Of a DNA stretch of 64,000 nt, positions 44,872 to 56,629 are shown piece by piece. The stretch is from Chamaecrista fasciculata (Eukaryota; Streptophyta; Magnoliopsida; Fabales; Fabaceae): assembly GCA_003254925.1 (NCBI GenBank), contig QANZ01051043.1, positions 41,204 to 105,203 on the forward strand. The letters are read 5' to 3'. Below the pieces are notes generated by a model. It had not been told where the DNA came from, made no database searches, and saw only the letters and a program-made list of their open reading frames with translations. The position numbers and the translations under genes were made by a program. The stretch's first letter is position 1. The number at the start of each line of letters is the position of its first letter.

Positions 44872-46628
44872 TCACTACAAGAAAAAACAGAATTAGCTAC
44901 GGAAATTTGCTACGGAAATTTTTAATAGCTATTCTCTAGCTAATTAGCTACGAATTAGCTACAGAAAAAATTTTCGTAGCTAAATTTCGGAAAGTGAGTG
45001 GCGCGCAAAGGCGGGAAATTTTTGCTACCGATTAGCTACGGAATTGCTGTGAAATATTCCGTAGCTAAATAAATTCCGTAGCTAACGTCAATAGCTACGG
45101 AAAATTTCGGTAGCTAATGGTTTTTTTAAAAAAATCAAAGTTTTGCTATGGATTAGCTACGGAAAATTTCCGTAGCTAATGGTTATTTAAAAAAAATCAA
45201 AATTTTGCTATGGATTAACTACGGAAAATTTCCGTAGCTAATGGTTTTTTAAAAAAGATCGAAGTTTCGCTATGGATTAGCTACAGAAATATTCCGTAGC
45301 TAAATGTCTTTGTTAAAAATTATAAAGTTTTGCTACGGTTTAGCTACGGATACTTTCCATAGCTATTTTTTTTTGAAATCCATCTAAATCCTATTACTAC
45401 TTGTAACATTTTCACAAAAAAACTAACTATTGGGTCCTTAAATTTATACCAATTCTACTAATTTGGATAGTTGAAGTGTATGTTGGCCAAAAAAAAAAGA
45501 TAGTTGAAGTGTAGGAATTGACTTTTGAAATATTTCAATTGTTAATTATTTGATCCTAAGTGACGAATTTATCTTTGAATTTGAACTAATTTATACTTTT
45601 TGGTCCCTGAATTAATCATATAGGGGTAAGTACATGTTATGTTCAAGGGATCAACTAGTTTTTACTTATTTTTTGTTCATTTGGTTTTGATAGGACCTTG
45701 AAAGCAAAAAGGTATCCTGAGCAGCTTGACACATTTGGATGGAAAGATCTGAGACATTTGGAAGGAAAGATCAAATTGGGTTTCCTGAAGTTGTTGGATT
45801 AATCAGAATCAGCTCTCACTTCCTTGGATGAAAGCAAGTGGAAATTATTTATTTAAGGTTGCTAGTACTACAATGTTTTCTTTTTCCTAGAGATTTTTAA
45901 GAATACTCAACTTACATAGATTAATCTTACAATCTATGTTGACATTTTTTTATGGATCTTGTGTAAGAATTGAATTTTTGTTAATTATATTTCAAAGTTT
46001 ACGTTTATTATTAATTTTGCATTATTTGTAGAACTCAATAATAACAATATAATTAAAATAAATCAGAAATAATAACCACTGATTATTTATAGAAAAGCTA
46101 CATATTAATTTGAGAAATTAGTTGTGGATTAGTTAGGGACTAGCTACAGAATATTAAAAAAAATAGCTAGTAAATAGCTACAGATTAGCTACGGAAATCA
46201 GCTATGGATTAGCTATGAATTAGCTATGGAAATTAGCTACGGAATAGCTACCGATTAGCTAGGGATTTTAGTTGCTTCGTTAAATCAATAGCTACGGATT
46301 AGCTATGAATTAGCTACGGATATAAAGAATTTAGCTAGGATTAGCTACGGAATTAGCTACGGGTCATCCATAGCAAATTTGCTACGGACATGATAATTTG
46401 ATCTCCAAAAAGGTTGCTACGGATTAGCTACTGAATAGCTACGGATTTGCCGCGGATTTGCTACAAATTTGCTACGGAAAATTCCGTAGCTAATTAGCGA
46501 CTGGCCAGAAGCTACGGACGATTCCGTAGCTGATCTGTAGCTAATCCGTAGCTAACGTATTTAGCTACGGATTAGCTATGGATCATCTACGGAATCGTTC
46601 GTAGCTAATCTCGTTTTTTCTTGTAGTG
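44872..46628. mobile_element. Non-autonomous CACTA (En/Spm-type) element
   Basis: Ends CACTACAAGAAAAAAC on the left and, reversed from the right, CACTACAAGAAAAAACG. Both termini are followed by hundreds of bases densely filled with TAGCTACGGA and its complement TCCGTAGCTA, the kind of subterminal motif array that binds a CACTA TNPA-like protein. The left array spans about 44890-45370 and the right about 46080-46620. The middle is a mix of other repeats with no transposase. The flanking 3-mers do not match, so the target duplication is unproven, but the ends are clear. Confidence 0.88.
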
Positions 46629-47392
46629 TTTGTAACGACAATATGACGGAGGGACCTATTAGTTAGACGTTTCGAAAATTCGGGGACCGACTTGTACACT
46701 GAGTAAAATTCAAGGACCTATATACCAGCGCGTCCAAAATTCAGGGACCGAGTTGCTAGTTTACTCAATAACAAACCTTTGATCTAACAAATTATGTCAA
46801 ATCTTTAATCCAACATAGATTTAAGGAAACTCTTTTGAGACTTGGACTAAAACATTTCGTTTTGAACAAGGGACATGTATATTGGGGAGCAATGCCAATA
46901 AGGTTTAAGATCCATTGATCCAATCATCCAAATACGTTCTTTTCATAATTAAACTGATGAAAAATATAATAATCAAAAGAAAATACTGTTGCATTTAAGA
47001 GTGAATAAAAGTCACACTATTTCAACTCGAAAGTGGGTCACTCGTTTTACAATCAAATAAATAAAGTTGGTCATATATCTCTAATTTTAAGTGCAAATGC
47101 AATGAATTTGAAATTGGTCGCTCGATTCTCATGCTCTTACACTTTTCCCCTACATTAGTTTTTTTTTGACTAATTAAAATCACCTGTTAATCCTTTACTT
47201 ATTCATTTTTCTTCAATTTAGTCTCTCTTATTCAATCTTATCATTTTTTACGAAAATTCAATTTTGATCCCTCATTATTCAATTTTCCTCAATTTGGTCC
47301 CTCTTATTCAATCTTATCATTCTTTTTTTTTGACTAAAATCAACTTTTGATTCATCAAATTCATTTTTTCTCAATGATAAACTGGAAAATGG
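46629..47392. other. Intergenic with short tandem duplication
   Basis: Contains two copies (about 47208-47330, period near 100 bp) of a unit with CAATTT(A/G)GTC(T/C)CTCTTATTC and CAATCTTATCATT. Otherwise AT-rich with no coding. Confidence 0.5.
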
Positions 47393-47705
47393 CTAGCACT
47401 TACCTAGTTCACCGGAGAGGGCTGCGAGAGCCAAGTGTTGAGCAAGAACCTGCAAGAGCTTCACAGGGGGCCCTGCGAAGTGTACTCCGACGCTCAAGTT
47501 AGTAAGAGAGTAATCAGAGAGTAAGAAGAATTTCAGAGTGTAAGAAGTAGCTAACCTTGAACTGGTGAGATGGGCTCTATTTATAGAGCAGGGAGGAGAG
47601 AGGTGGTCAGCGCGCGGGGCGGACCACGTAGTTGGACACGATCTCCACCAGCGAAGATGGTGGAGACCGAGATTTGCGGAACAAGGCAATCGTGGGTGAT
47701 TGCGT
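47393..47705 (-). mobile_element. LTR-like fragment with promoter (minus)
   Basis: On the minus strand a TATA box (CTATAAATAGAGCCC) precedes a leader with CTAACTTGAGCGTCGGAG and CACTTCGCAGGG, a motif set common around the transcription start of plant LTR elements. A related arrangement is at 48133-48480. A single N at 47706 ends it. Boundaries are uncertain. Confidence 0.5.
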
Positions 47706-47706
47706 N
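47706..47706. other. Single unknown base
   Basis: One N at the edge of an LTR-like fragment, possibly a joined scaffold. Confidence 0.8.
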
Positions 47707-47799
47707 CCACCCTATACATGAGGGACCAATTTGAGATTTTGGCTGATCTTTAAATCTGATATTCTATTTATTAGTTATTAATTATATGTACCACTATTC

Positions 47800-48132
47800 T
47801 TTCGTCACTGTAGTTTCGGCTTGGCTTCTGCCGCTCTAGTAACTGTTAACATTTGCTTTTCTTTGCTATTATTCTTCAAATTTCCCAAAAAAAATAAAAA
47901 AATAAGCTCATTGTGAATTTCCGATTGAGTGAATCGTTGTGATGAAGCTGAGATCTCTGGTAAACAGATTGCATTATCGTTTTGTGAATTCCCAAACAAA
48001 ATATTTTGCTTTATATATATTTTAGTTTGCAATTTCTTCTTCTTGTTGCAGAGTGCTGACTCTTACTATCATCACAATCGCAAGAGAAAAATTGAGCAGA
48101 GCTTTATTGCATTTGATGAACTTGGTTCTGGC
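47800..48132 (+). other. Exon-like segment of unknown origin
   Basis: After a TTCTTCTTGTTGCAG acceptor-like tract the plus strand reads ADSYYHHNRKRKIEQSFIAF and then DELG before joining LTR-like sequence. It looks like a coding exon start truncated by an insertion, but the family is not recognised. Confidence 0.3.
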
Positions 48133-48939
48133 CGGGGGTCATTACCTGGTTCGATGAAGCAACTCTGGGTCGGAAGTCGCCTGCAAGTCAATGAACACAC
48201 AGGGGTGGCCCTGCGATTCACCTCCGATGCTTAAGTTAGTAAAGGGTTGAGCACAGTAATCTCAATAGACTGGTAAGAGTGCGTACCTTTGCCCAGTGTG
48301 AAGGGTTTCCCTTTTATACTGGTTGAGGACAATCTGGTGAGATCTCATCATAAATGCTTGAATGGCTGATTGTGATCTTGGCTGATCTGATTGTGATCTT
48401 TGGCTCCCACGTACTTTCCTTTCTTGCGAAGATGCCTTAGTGGGCAAGGCGTTATCAGGGAAAGGATCTTCAGGGGGATCTTGATTGATCCCTGATTGAT
48501 CCTTGATTGATCAGGCAATGTTTCCTAATCCGTTACCACGTGGACACCCACATCACTTATGATTGTTGGCGTCCTCAACTGATGAAGAAGTATGAGGCGT
48601 TCATGAATGGGTGATTCCTCTGTTGGGCTTGCACGCTATTGGTTTGAGCCTTTTGGGACACCTGATTATTGGGCCTATTATCACTAGTCCCAACAAAAGG
48701 AGTGAAGCTCTGTCCCCATCAGTGGAGTCCCCATCAAGGGCGTTATCGATTCTGATTATTGTCTCTCTTTGCCGTTGTTGGCGTTGACGCCTTGAGCATG
48801 CTCTGTAGGTCACGAGTTTATCTCAGGCTTTGGAGGATGGGGCGCTCTCGGTATTGGCGCCACCAACCCCTGTCTTTTCAACTTCTTCGCTGACGTTTTG
48901 TTGTCGCTTCAACTCAGTGTGTCAGGCGCATCGTGGCCA
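48133..48939 (-). mobile_element. LTR-like fragment and upstream flank of the unknown gene unit
   Basis: 48133-48480 carries, on the minus strand, TATAAAAGGG about 60 bp upstream of a leader with CTTAAGCATCGGAGG and CGCAGGGCCACC, paralleling 47393-47705. The remainder up to 48939 is of mixed GC content and is continuous with 58417 once the nested Copia element is removed. How far the LTR extends is unclear. Confidence 0.4.
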
Positions 48940-51018
48940 TGTTGGAGATTGTGCCCTAGGGCCAATCATTTTATAAATATGTTTTGAACATATTAATTAA
49001 TTTATGGAGATAAATTGATGGTTATCATATTATTAGCGTGTTTACTATGATAACAGTCCGTGATTAATTATGAGATAATTAATCTAAATCTGTCCCTGGT
49101 CGATTGTTTTCGTGGGAGCGAAAATGAACTAAGACCAGCATGACCTCGGTGTATAGAGATACATGCACTAGATGCTGGAACGAGAGTCATGGTCCAATTA
49201 TGTAAGGGGTTACGAGTTGCTGGACTGACCCGGAGAGTCCTGCATGGGTTTAGTCATCAGCTACGCCTGTCACGACGCCTTAGACCTGAGGTCATCATTA
49301 TTCCGGCGTTGTAGTTGTCAGACTTTGGCTTAGTCTAACGTTGCCCGTAGCAGGGTAGCCATAAGGGCTAAGTACGAGTTTGGTTGATTGCCGTGCTGAG
49401 GAATGTGGACTGACCAAAATAGGGATTTTGTTCCCCATTAAATTGGGAGATATCTTACTGGCGCCCTCGATGAGTCTGTCCAGGAAATGCGTGGCCACAC
49501 TAGGAAATGGGACTTACTCAATGAGATCGAGAAAGTAAAGGTTTGGATCATGGATGACTTTCCTGTGCCTGATCTATAACCAAGATATCGTAGAACAATA
49601 GGGTCGGTGTCAAGGAGGTACTAAGGTTAAATCGGTTTTGGTAACAACGATTACTCACGTGTTTTGGGTAGTCGTGATGGCTTGCTAGAGTCCACTCACG
49701 ACTTGTAGGTCATGGGGATGACCTGCTGCCAACTTCACGTGGGGCCTGCTGGGTCACACACGAGCAGGATTAGAACACCTTTTATAAGGGACACGAATTA
49801 GGGTAATTCGTGGGTCACTCCAGTGGCCTAATTTAAGACATAGAGAAAATGTCTGGGACATTATGTCTTGTCTTAAATTTTCTACAGTTTAAATAATTGT
49901 TAAATGATTGATAGGGATTAATTATTTACAATTAAAATATTAGGAATAATAAATCAAATAAGTTTCCTAAAAGTTAGGAGATTATTGATTTATAAAATTC
50001 ACTAATATTGATATAGAGGGTGGCGCCTCTTTTTAAGGAGATTTAATTAATAAAAATGTTTTATTAATTTAAATCATGAGTTTGAATTTGAATTTGAAAT
50101 TCAAGATTTGAATTAAGATATTGGGGTAATATTTTAATTCAATAAAGAATTTAAATTCAGAATTCAAAATTTGAATTAAAGATATTATGGTAATATTTTA
50201 ATTCAAAAACATTGGGATAAAATAAATTGGTTATGACTTCCTAAAAGTTAGGAGTTATTTTGATTTATTAAATTCCAAGGATAATTGTGAGGGAATAGGC
50301 GCATGGTTTTGAGATTTTGGAAGATTTGATTTTCCAATTTGAATCTCAAAAGATTGCATTTGAATTTGAATTAAGATATTAAGGTAATATCTTAATTAGA
50401 AATTCAATTCATAAAATCATATTATTATTGTAATCTTATGGTTTTAGAATTATAAAATTCCCTAATTATAATTATAAACCTAAGGAGCTAGGCGCCTAGG
50501 TCAAGAGAGAGATCAAGTGCAATTTTGTCTTCCTCCTTGTAGAGAGAGAGAGTGCAAAATCGCCACCTCCATAGCTAGAGAGAGAAAATTCGATTTTCCT
50601 AAGAGTTAGTGAAAATTCGAATTGTTCTATCTCTAGGGTTTTGAGAGAAGAAGAACAAAAGGAGTTTTGTTGCTGTCTTCTGCTCTGTTGCGCCACCTAG
50701 CTTGAATTCAAAGAAGGAGTTCTTGAGTTCAACAACTGTAGATTCGATTCCTTGTTCCTTTGGAGAAAGAAACAGAAGGCTAGCACCTTGTGTTCGGGAA
50801 ACTGTTCGTGTGGATCACCGGTGGAGGAAGGACGTTGCAAACGGACTTCTCAGATTCGCCTAGTTTAACCATGCGATTGAAAGCTTGAGGTATAACACTT
50901 TTCGTATCTGGTTTTAAATCCAACTAGCGGATCTCAGGGTGGGAAATTCCTGGGGATCGCAAAAATTTTGTTTATACTTTTGCTTCCGCTGCGTGTTTTT
51001 CCCCGGGGTTTCCCAACA
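48940..51018 (+). repeat. 5' LTR of nested Copia element
   Basis: Starts TGTTGGAGATTGTGCCC and ends TTTCCCAACA. ORFs inside it (for example minus 49298-49498, present in both LTRs) are chance frames. Confidence 0.93.
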
Positions 51019-51993
51019 GTGGTATCAGAGCCACGCTAGTCCTGGATTTAAAATCATATTTTGTGTACATGTGATGTATGCTTGGCGTGTTTTACCTATT
51101 TCAATCATGTTTTTGGTTTTACAAAAAACCCACTGAATATTTTTCTTAAAATTGAATCTACAAGAAAAGGTGCAAATTTATGTATGTGATACATAAAGAA
51201 ATCAATATGATTGATTTGAAAAATTTTCTTGCAAATTTAGGCCAAAGTCGAAATTCCCATATAATTATGGTTAAAAGTGTTTTAATCATAATATTATGTG
51301 GGTGACTGAAAATTTAATAAAATTATGAATTTTAAAATTTTTTGGTCAATAATTAAAATTTTGGAATATGATTCCTGAATTTTATAATTATTGGTAATGG
51401 GCCTAATTTCAAGAAAAAGGCATGTTAAAATTGCACAACCCTAATTTAAACACCTACAAAAATCGTTTTTGATATGTGTTGCAAATATATCGTGTTTGAC
51501 ATAATTGTATGAATTGTTCATATATGTAATTGTGTGGTGTTGGATATGGCTCTAGGTTTTTGGTGTATACGGCCTGCGTGTCGTCTCCCTCTATCCGATG
51601 TAATCTTACTTTTCAGTTTATACCTCAATGTAACTGGGGTTTACTCTCTTGTAATTTTACTTTTCTTTTTAGAAAAATTCTCTCATTGGCTTGGGAGAAT
51701 TATTAGGATAGGTGGGCCATATCTAAACACGATATATGTCTTTTTTACATTTGGTTTGTATGTGATACAAAGCGCTAGATGTATGTTTAGGACGCGATTT
51801 TAACATGCTATTTACCCCGTTTTGGCGCAACAACTTCGTATACGATACGAGCGTGGGATTTTGCATATGATGCAAGATCCGTGCACATGTTTATATATGT
51901 ATGTGATACATGGGGTGATAAACATGTGGCATGACTCGTTTAATTTTAAAAGGAGTTTTAAAATTAAACTATAAAAATGGAACCTTTTTAAAA

Positions 51994-52423
51994 GGGTAAA
52001 TTACACTTTGGTACCCTGTGGTTTGACCCTATTTCACTTTGGTACCCTGTGGTTTGAAACTTGATACTTTGGTACCCTGTGGTATTCTCCATTAACACTT
52101 TGGTACCCTTTGGAGTTATTTTGTAATTTTAACCATGATAAATTTTGCAAAAATTACATATTGACCCCAAAAAGTTTTTAAAAAATTACAAATAGGTCCC
52201 TAGATACATATTATCTAGGGACTAAAATGAAAACTTTAAAAAAATTTAGGGGAAACTATGTAATTTTTGCAAAATTTATTATGGTTAAAATTACAAAATA
52301 GCTCCAAAGGGTACCAAAGTATTAAAGGAGAATACCACAGGGTACCAAAGTGTCAAGTTTCAAACCACAGGGTACCAAAGTGAAATAGGATCAAACCCCA
52401 GGGTACCAAAGTGTAATTTACCC
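51994..52423. mobile_element. MULE-type MITE with perfect 9-bp TSD
   Basis: Inserted in the leader of the nested Copia element. The termini are GGGTAAATTACACTTTGG in inverted orientation, and the arms contain three to four GGTACCCTGTGG(T)-type blocks on each side. The 9-mer TTTTTAAAA is identical on both flanks (51985-51993, 52424-52432). There is no coding. It inserted after the Copia interior already existed. Confidence 0.93.
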
Positions 52424-52499
52424 TTTTTAAAATATCAAACCCTTTTAGAAAATCTTAAGTTTTAATGCCATCAATAAAACACCCTATTGAAATCTTGTT

Positions 52500-52890
52500 C
52501 ATCGTAGAGCGGTGATCGCCCTCCGCGACACGTATCTACCTTGACCTCGAGGAGACACAGGTGAATGGAGGTTTTCAGTTTGACGCCCATTGAAGTCTTG
52601 GTACATTAAATGCAGTGATCGCCCTCCGCGACACGTGTTTAAGTGGGACCTTGATGATATGGGGCTGGGCTTCGGCCTCGTCGTTTGGGCCTTGCCATTC
52701 ACAAGTTTTATTGTGACTTAATGGGGCTATCAAAACGGTTTTGGGCCTCAAGGCATTAGATGGGATAAACATGCCGTGTCATATGATGATACAGTCCCAT
52801 AAAGATCTAAGAGTCACATAGGATGTGATTGGTAAGGAGTTACCTACCTAAATAGCCAAAGAATGCATGATCGCCCTCCGCAACGGTAGA
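52500..52890. repeat. Three dispersed copies of TGATCGCCCTCCGC in retroelement leader
   Basis: The phrase TGATCGCCCTCCGCGACACG occurs near 52506 and 52615 and in variant form (TGATCGCCCTCCGCAACGG) near 52867. All lie in the untranslated leader ahead of gag. It could be a packaging or structural RNA motif, or simply local duplication. Confidence 0.65.
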
Positions 52891-53001
52891 CTTTGGTGAA
52901 ATATGGGTCTTAGCCACCAATAATAAATTTTACTGGGTTTTATAAAATGGTGGATATATTCCTGCTATTTAAAACTTTTCATATCTTAAGTTGTAGAATC
53001 A

Positions 53002-53575
53002 ATGGCAACAAATAATAGTTCATCACTATCACTGCGATCTGTCCTTGAGAAGGACAAGATGTCTAGGACAAAAATTCCTTAACTGGTATTGTAATTTGAG
53101 AAGTGTTCTCAACCCAACGAAGGAAGCTGCTGACTTCCTCGACTGGTTTTATAATATGAGATTTGTTCTCACCCAACAAAGGAAATTTTATGTCCTAGAG
53201 ATCCCTCCCCTGAAGAGCATGCCAAGGACGCTCCAAGAGCATAGAGAATTGCTTGGAGAAGAACTTCAATGACTCTGTGGACGTCGCTTGCCTGATGCTA
53301 GCCACAATAGTTCAAGAAGTTGAACAAGGGAATATTGTCGGCTGTTGAGATGGTCACACATCTCATGGAAACGTTCCAGAATCAGGGGAAAGGGAAGGGC
53401 AAAGGAAAGAGGAAAGGAGACGCCGTGGTTGGTGTGACCATGCCAGCGGCTGAGCCTAACCCACTACCTGCCAAGAAGGCAAGGCTTTCAAAGGATGCAA
53501 TTTGCCATTTGAGAAATTGCAAATTGTATTGGGAAGATCAAAAGAATAAAAGGAGATGAGATCTCTACTTCTGGT
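53002..53575 (+). pseudogene. Gag remnant of nested Copia element
   Basis: A Met at 53002 begins ATNNSSSLSLRSVLEKDK and is frameshifted within 30 codons. A partial duplication follows: FLNWYCNLRSVL and FLDWFYNMRFVLTQQRK are two versions of the same segment. After another break, 53320-53559 reads a basic GKGKGKRKG stretch and RNCKLYWED, where the CCHC zinc knuckle should lie but its first half is missing. No functional capsid protein is expected. Confidence 0.85.
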
Positions 53576-53999
53576 ATCTTCATTATAGACGTTCACTTGT
53601 CTACTATAACCGCTTGTGTATCAGATACAACATGTGGTTTTCACATTTGATGTGAAGGGTCTTAGAGACAGTAGAAAGCTGGACAGAAGTGAGATGGACC
53701 TACGAGTAGGCAATAGAGCAAGGGTTGCTGTTATTGCTGTAGGAACATGCGAGCTTGTTTAGCCCCTGGGCTTATCTTATTGTTATCATGTACCTTCTTT
53801 AAAGTTCAAACAATGCTTCTCTTTCTTATTTGATAAGGAAGGTTTTGCATGTGTGTGAACTCAAAAGAATGGTGTTCGATTTATAAAGATGATGTTTATT
53901 TGCTTATGCGATTTGCAAGATAAACATTGCATCTTGAAACTTGAAAGTTGACACGATAACAATATCTATAACACTGATACAAAAGGATTAAGATTGGAG

Positions 54000-56120
54000 A
54001 ATCTAATCCTACATACCTTTAGCATTGTCGTTTAGGCCATATAAACGAGAAACGCCTAGAGAAGCTCCATAGAGATGGACTTCTAAGCTCATTTGATTTT
54101 GAATCATATGATGCTTGCAAATCTCGCTTACTTGGAAAATGACAAAGGTGTTTTTCACTGGCCACAGTGAGAGGGCATAAAACTTATTGGGGATCATACA
54201 TAGTGATGTATGTGGACCCATGAGTACCTAAGCTTAAGGAGATTACTCTTACTAGCTGCTTCAATAGGTTTGACTTGGGCTACCTATTAAAGCATAAGTC
54301 GGAGTCTTTTGAAATAGAGATTTCAAAGTGAAGTAGAGAACTAACTTGACAAGAAAATCAAGGTCTTTCGATCCGATCGTGAAGACAAGTATTTGAGTCA
54401 AGAATTTGTTAATCATCTTAGAAGCTGTGAGATGGTCTCACGACTTGCCCCTTCTGAGACCCCATTGGGATGGTGTTTCTGAGAAGAGGAATCGAACCCT
54501 ATTTGATATGGTTCGATCTATGATGAGTCAAACTGATCTTCCAAGATCCTTTTGAGGAAATGCTTTGGAAGCTGCCACGTTCACACTTAACCGTGTTCCG
54601 TCTAAGGCAGTTGAGAAGACACCATATGAGATATGGATGGGAGGAGTCCCATAGTGTCTTATCTCAAATTTTAGGGATGTGAAGTTTACGTTAAGCAAAC
54701 GATAAACTATCTCCCAAAAGGTGCTTGTAGAGTACCCCAAGGAAACGAGGGGATACTACGTTTACTGCCCATCTGACAACAAAATGTTTGTAGTCAGAAA
54801 TGGATTCTTTCTATGAAAAGATCTTGTTTCCAAAAGAAACAGTGGGAGTAAGGAAGATCTTGAAGGAGTTCAAGATTCACAAAGCACTTCAGAGGCACAG
54901 ACGGAAACTAGAGAAGAACCACAAGGTGTTGTGGTAGCTCCTCTAATAACACAAGGACAACGAAGTTCTGATAGAACACGTTTTCAACCACAAAGATGTG
55001 GATCTTTGGTGATTGAAAACAAGGATGTGTTACTCATGGAGCGTGGTGAACCCACCACCTATCAAGAAGCTATCGTGGATCCCAACTCTGAGAAATGGGT
55101 TGAAGCCATGAAGGCTAAAGATATAGTCCATACATGACAACAAGGTATGGACCTTGGTCGCTTCACCCGAAGGGGTAAAACCCGTAGGGTGCAAGTGGGT
55201 TTTCAAGGAGAAAACAGACATGGATGGCAATATCAACGTCTTCAAGGCTAGGCTAGTTGCAAAGGGTTTTATGCAACGTCATGGCATTGACTATGACGAA
55301 ACCTTTTCCCCTGTCGCAATGGCCAAGACCATTAGGATCCTGCTTGCCATAGTCGCATATTATGACTATGAGATATGGCAAATGGATGTCAAAACACCCT
55401 GGAAGGCTGCCTGAGGATGTGTGCGACACAACCTGAGGGGTTTGAATGTCCTGAGGAACCAGTAAAGGTGTGCAAGCTTTGGAAATCCATTTATGGATTG
55501 AAGCGAGCATCACGGAGTTGGAATCATCGTTTTGATGAGGTAGTCAAAGGAGTTTGACCTCCTACAAAACGCTGACGAGCCTTGTGTTTACAAGAAGGTT
55601 AGTGGGAGCACGATTGTGTTCTTGGTGCTATATGTCAATGACATATTGCGCATTGGAAATAATATTCCAACCTTAGAGATTGTGAATCTTGGTTTGGAAA
55701 TCTTTTTCAATGAAGGACTTAGAAGCTGCCTATATTCTAGGCATTGAGATCTATGGAGATAGATCTTGTAGGCTTCTTGGATTGAGTCAGAGTACATGCT
55801 TGGATGAGGTACTGAAGGGGTTCAGTATGCAAGACTCCAAGAGGGATTCATGGCGATGAATCAAGGATTGACCCTGAGCAAAAAACGGTGTCCCAAGACA
55901 CTTGTTAAGCGAGGGCGCATGAGTGGCATCCCTTATGCTTTGGCAATAGGATCCGTCATGCTATGTACTCGACCCGATGTGTCATTTGCCCCGAACATGA
56001 CAGGCCGTTTCCAACGAGACCCTGTTGAGTATCATTGGACCGCTGTCATAAGCATCCTTAAGTACTTAGGAAGAACTAAGGATGAATTCTTGGTTTATGG
56101 TGGAATTAATGTGTAAGGGG
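54000..56120 (+). pseudogene. Pol remnants of nested Copia element
   Basis: Pieces in order: pre-integrase region (GHINEKRLEKLHRDGLLSSF near 54030, after small repairs to frame), integrase remnants to about 54750, RT at 55154-55557 (GCKWVFKEKTDMDGN, ARLVAKGFMQRHGIDYDETF, FECPEEPVKVCK, SIYGLKRASRSWNHRFDEV) and RNase H neighbourhood at 55850-56116 (GRMSGIPYALAIGSVMLCTR). Frames break about every 100-250 bp. The RT segment that should continue into an FLNG-type motif is rearranged. Non-functional. Confidence 0.88.
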
Positions 56121-56629
56121 TTACACAGGTGCCCGTTTTCCAAAACCTACCAAGATGTATCTAAATCGCAGTATGGATACGTGTTTCTCCTGAACGGTGG
56201 CATCGTGAGTTGGAAAGAGTTTCCAAGCAGAGAGCACGATTGCTGATTCTACAACAAAAGGGTTGGTTGCGTGGAGACGCAGACCGTAAAACTAGTGTCT
56301 GAGGTGTGATTGGTGGTCACCCTGTGGAGACAGGAAGACACCAAATGGGATTGGATCCCCACTGATGTTCCGACAGTGATATATATATATATATGCACTC
56401 AGACATGATCACCTAGAGATGGTGATATCAAGATATGATAAGGTAGCAGACGAGGATGAAGTTGCCGATCCTCTTATGCCAATGTTAGGAACAGTAATGT
56501 CATACGAGACCCCAGCACAGGTCTTACATGAAGAATCATGTAATGTCAAATGGAGATTAGACACATTAATGGATGTTCCAAGTGTAGGAACAGTTTGATT
56601 AATGATTGTACCTAGTGCAAGTGGGAGTC

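Noticed and set aside
44890-46620. CRISPR-like or satellite array
   Set aside because: TAGCTACGGA copies are irregularly spaced, occur in both orientations and lie between CACTA ends in a plant genome.
49298-49498. Conserved 66-codon ORF, also at 57000-57200
   Set aside because: It is conserved only because both copies are in the two LTRs of one element. There are no coding features.
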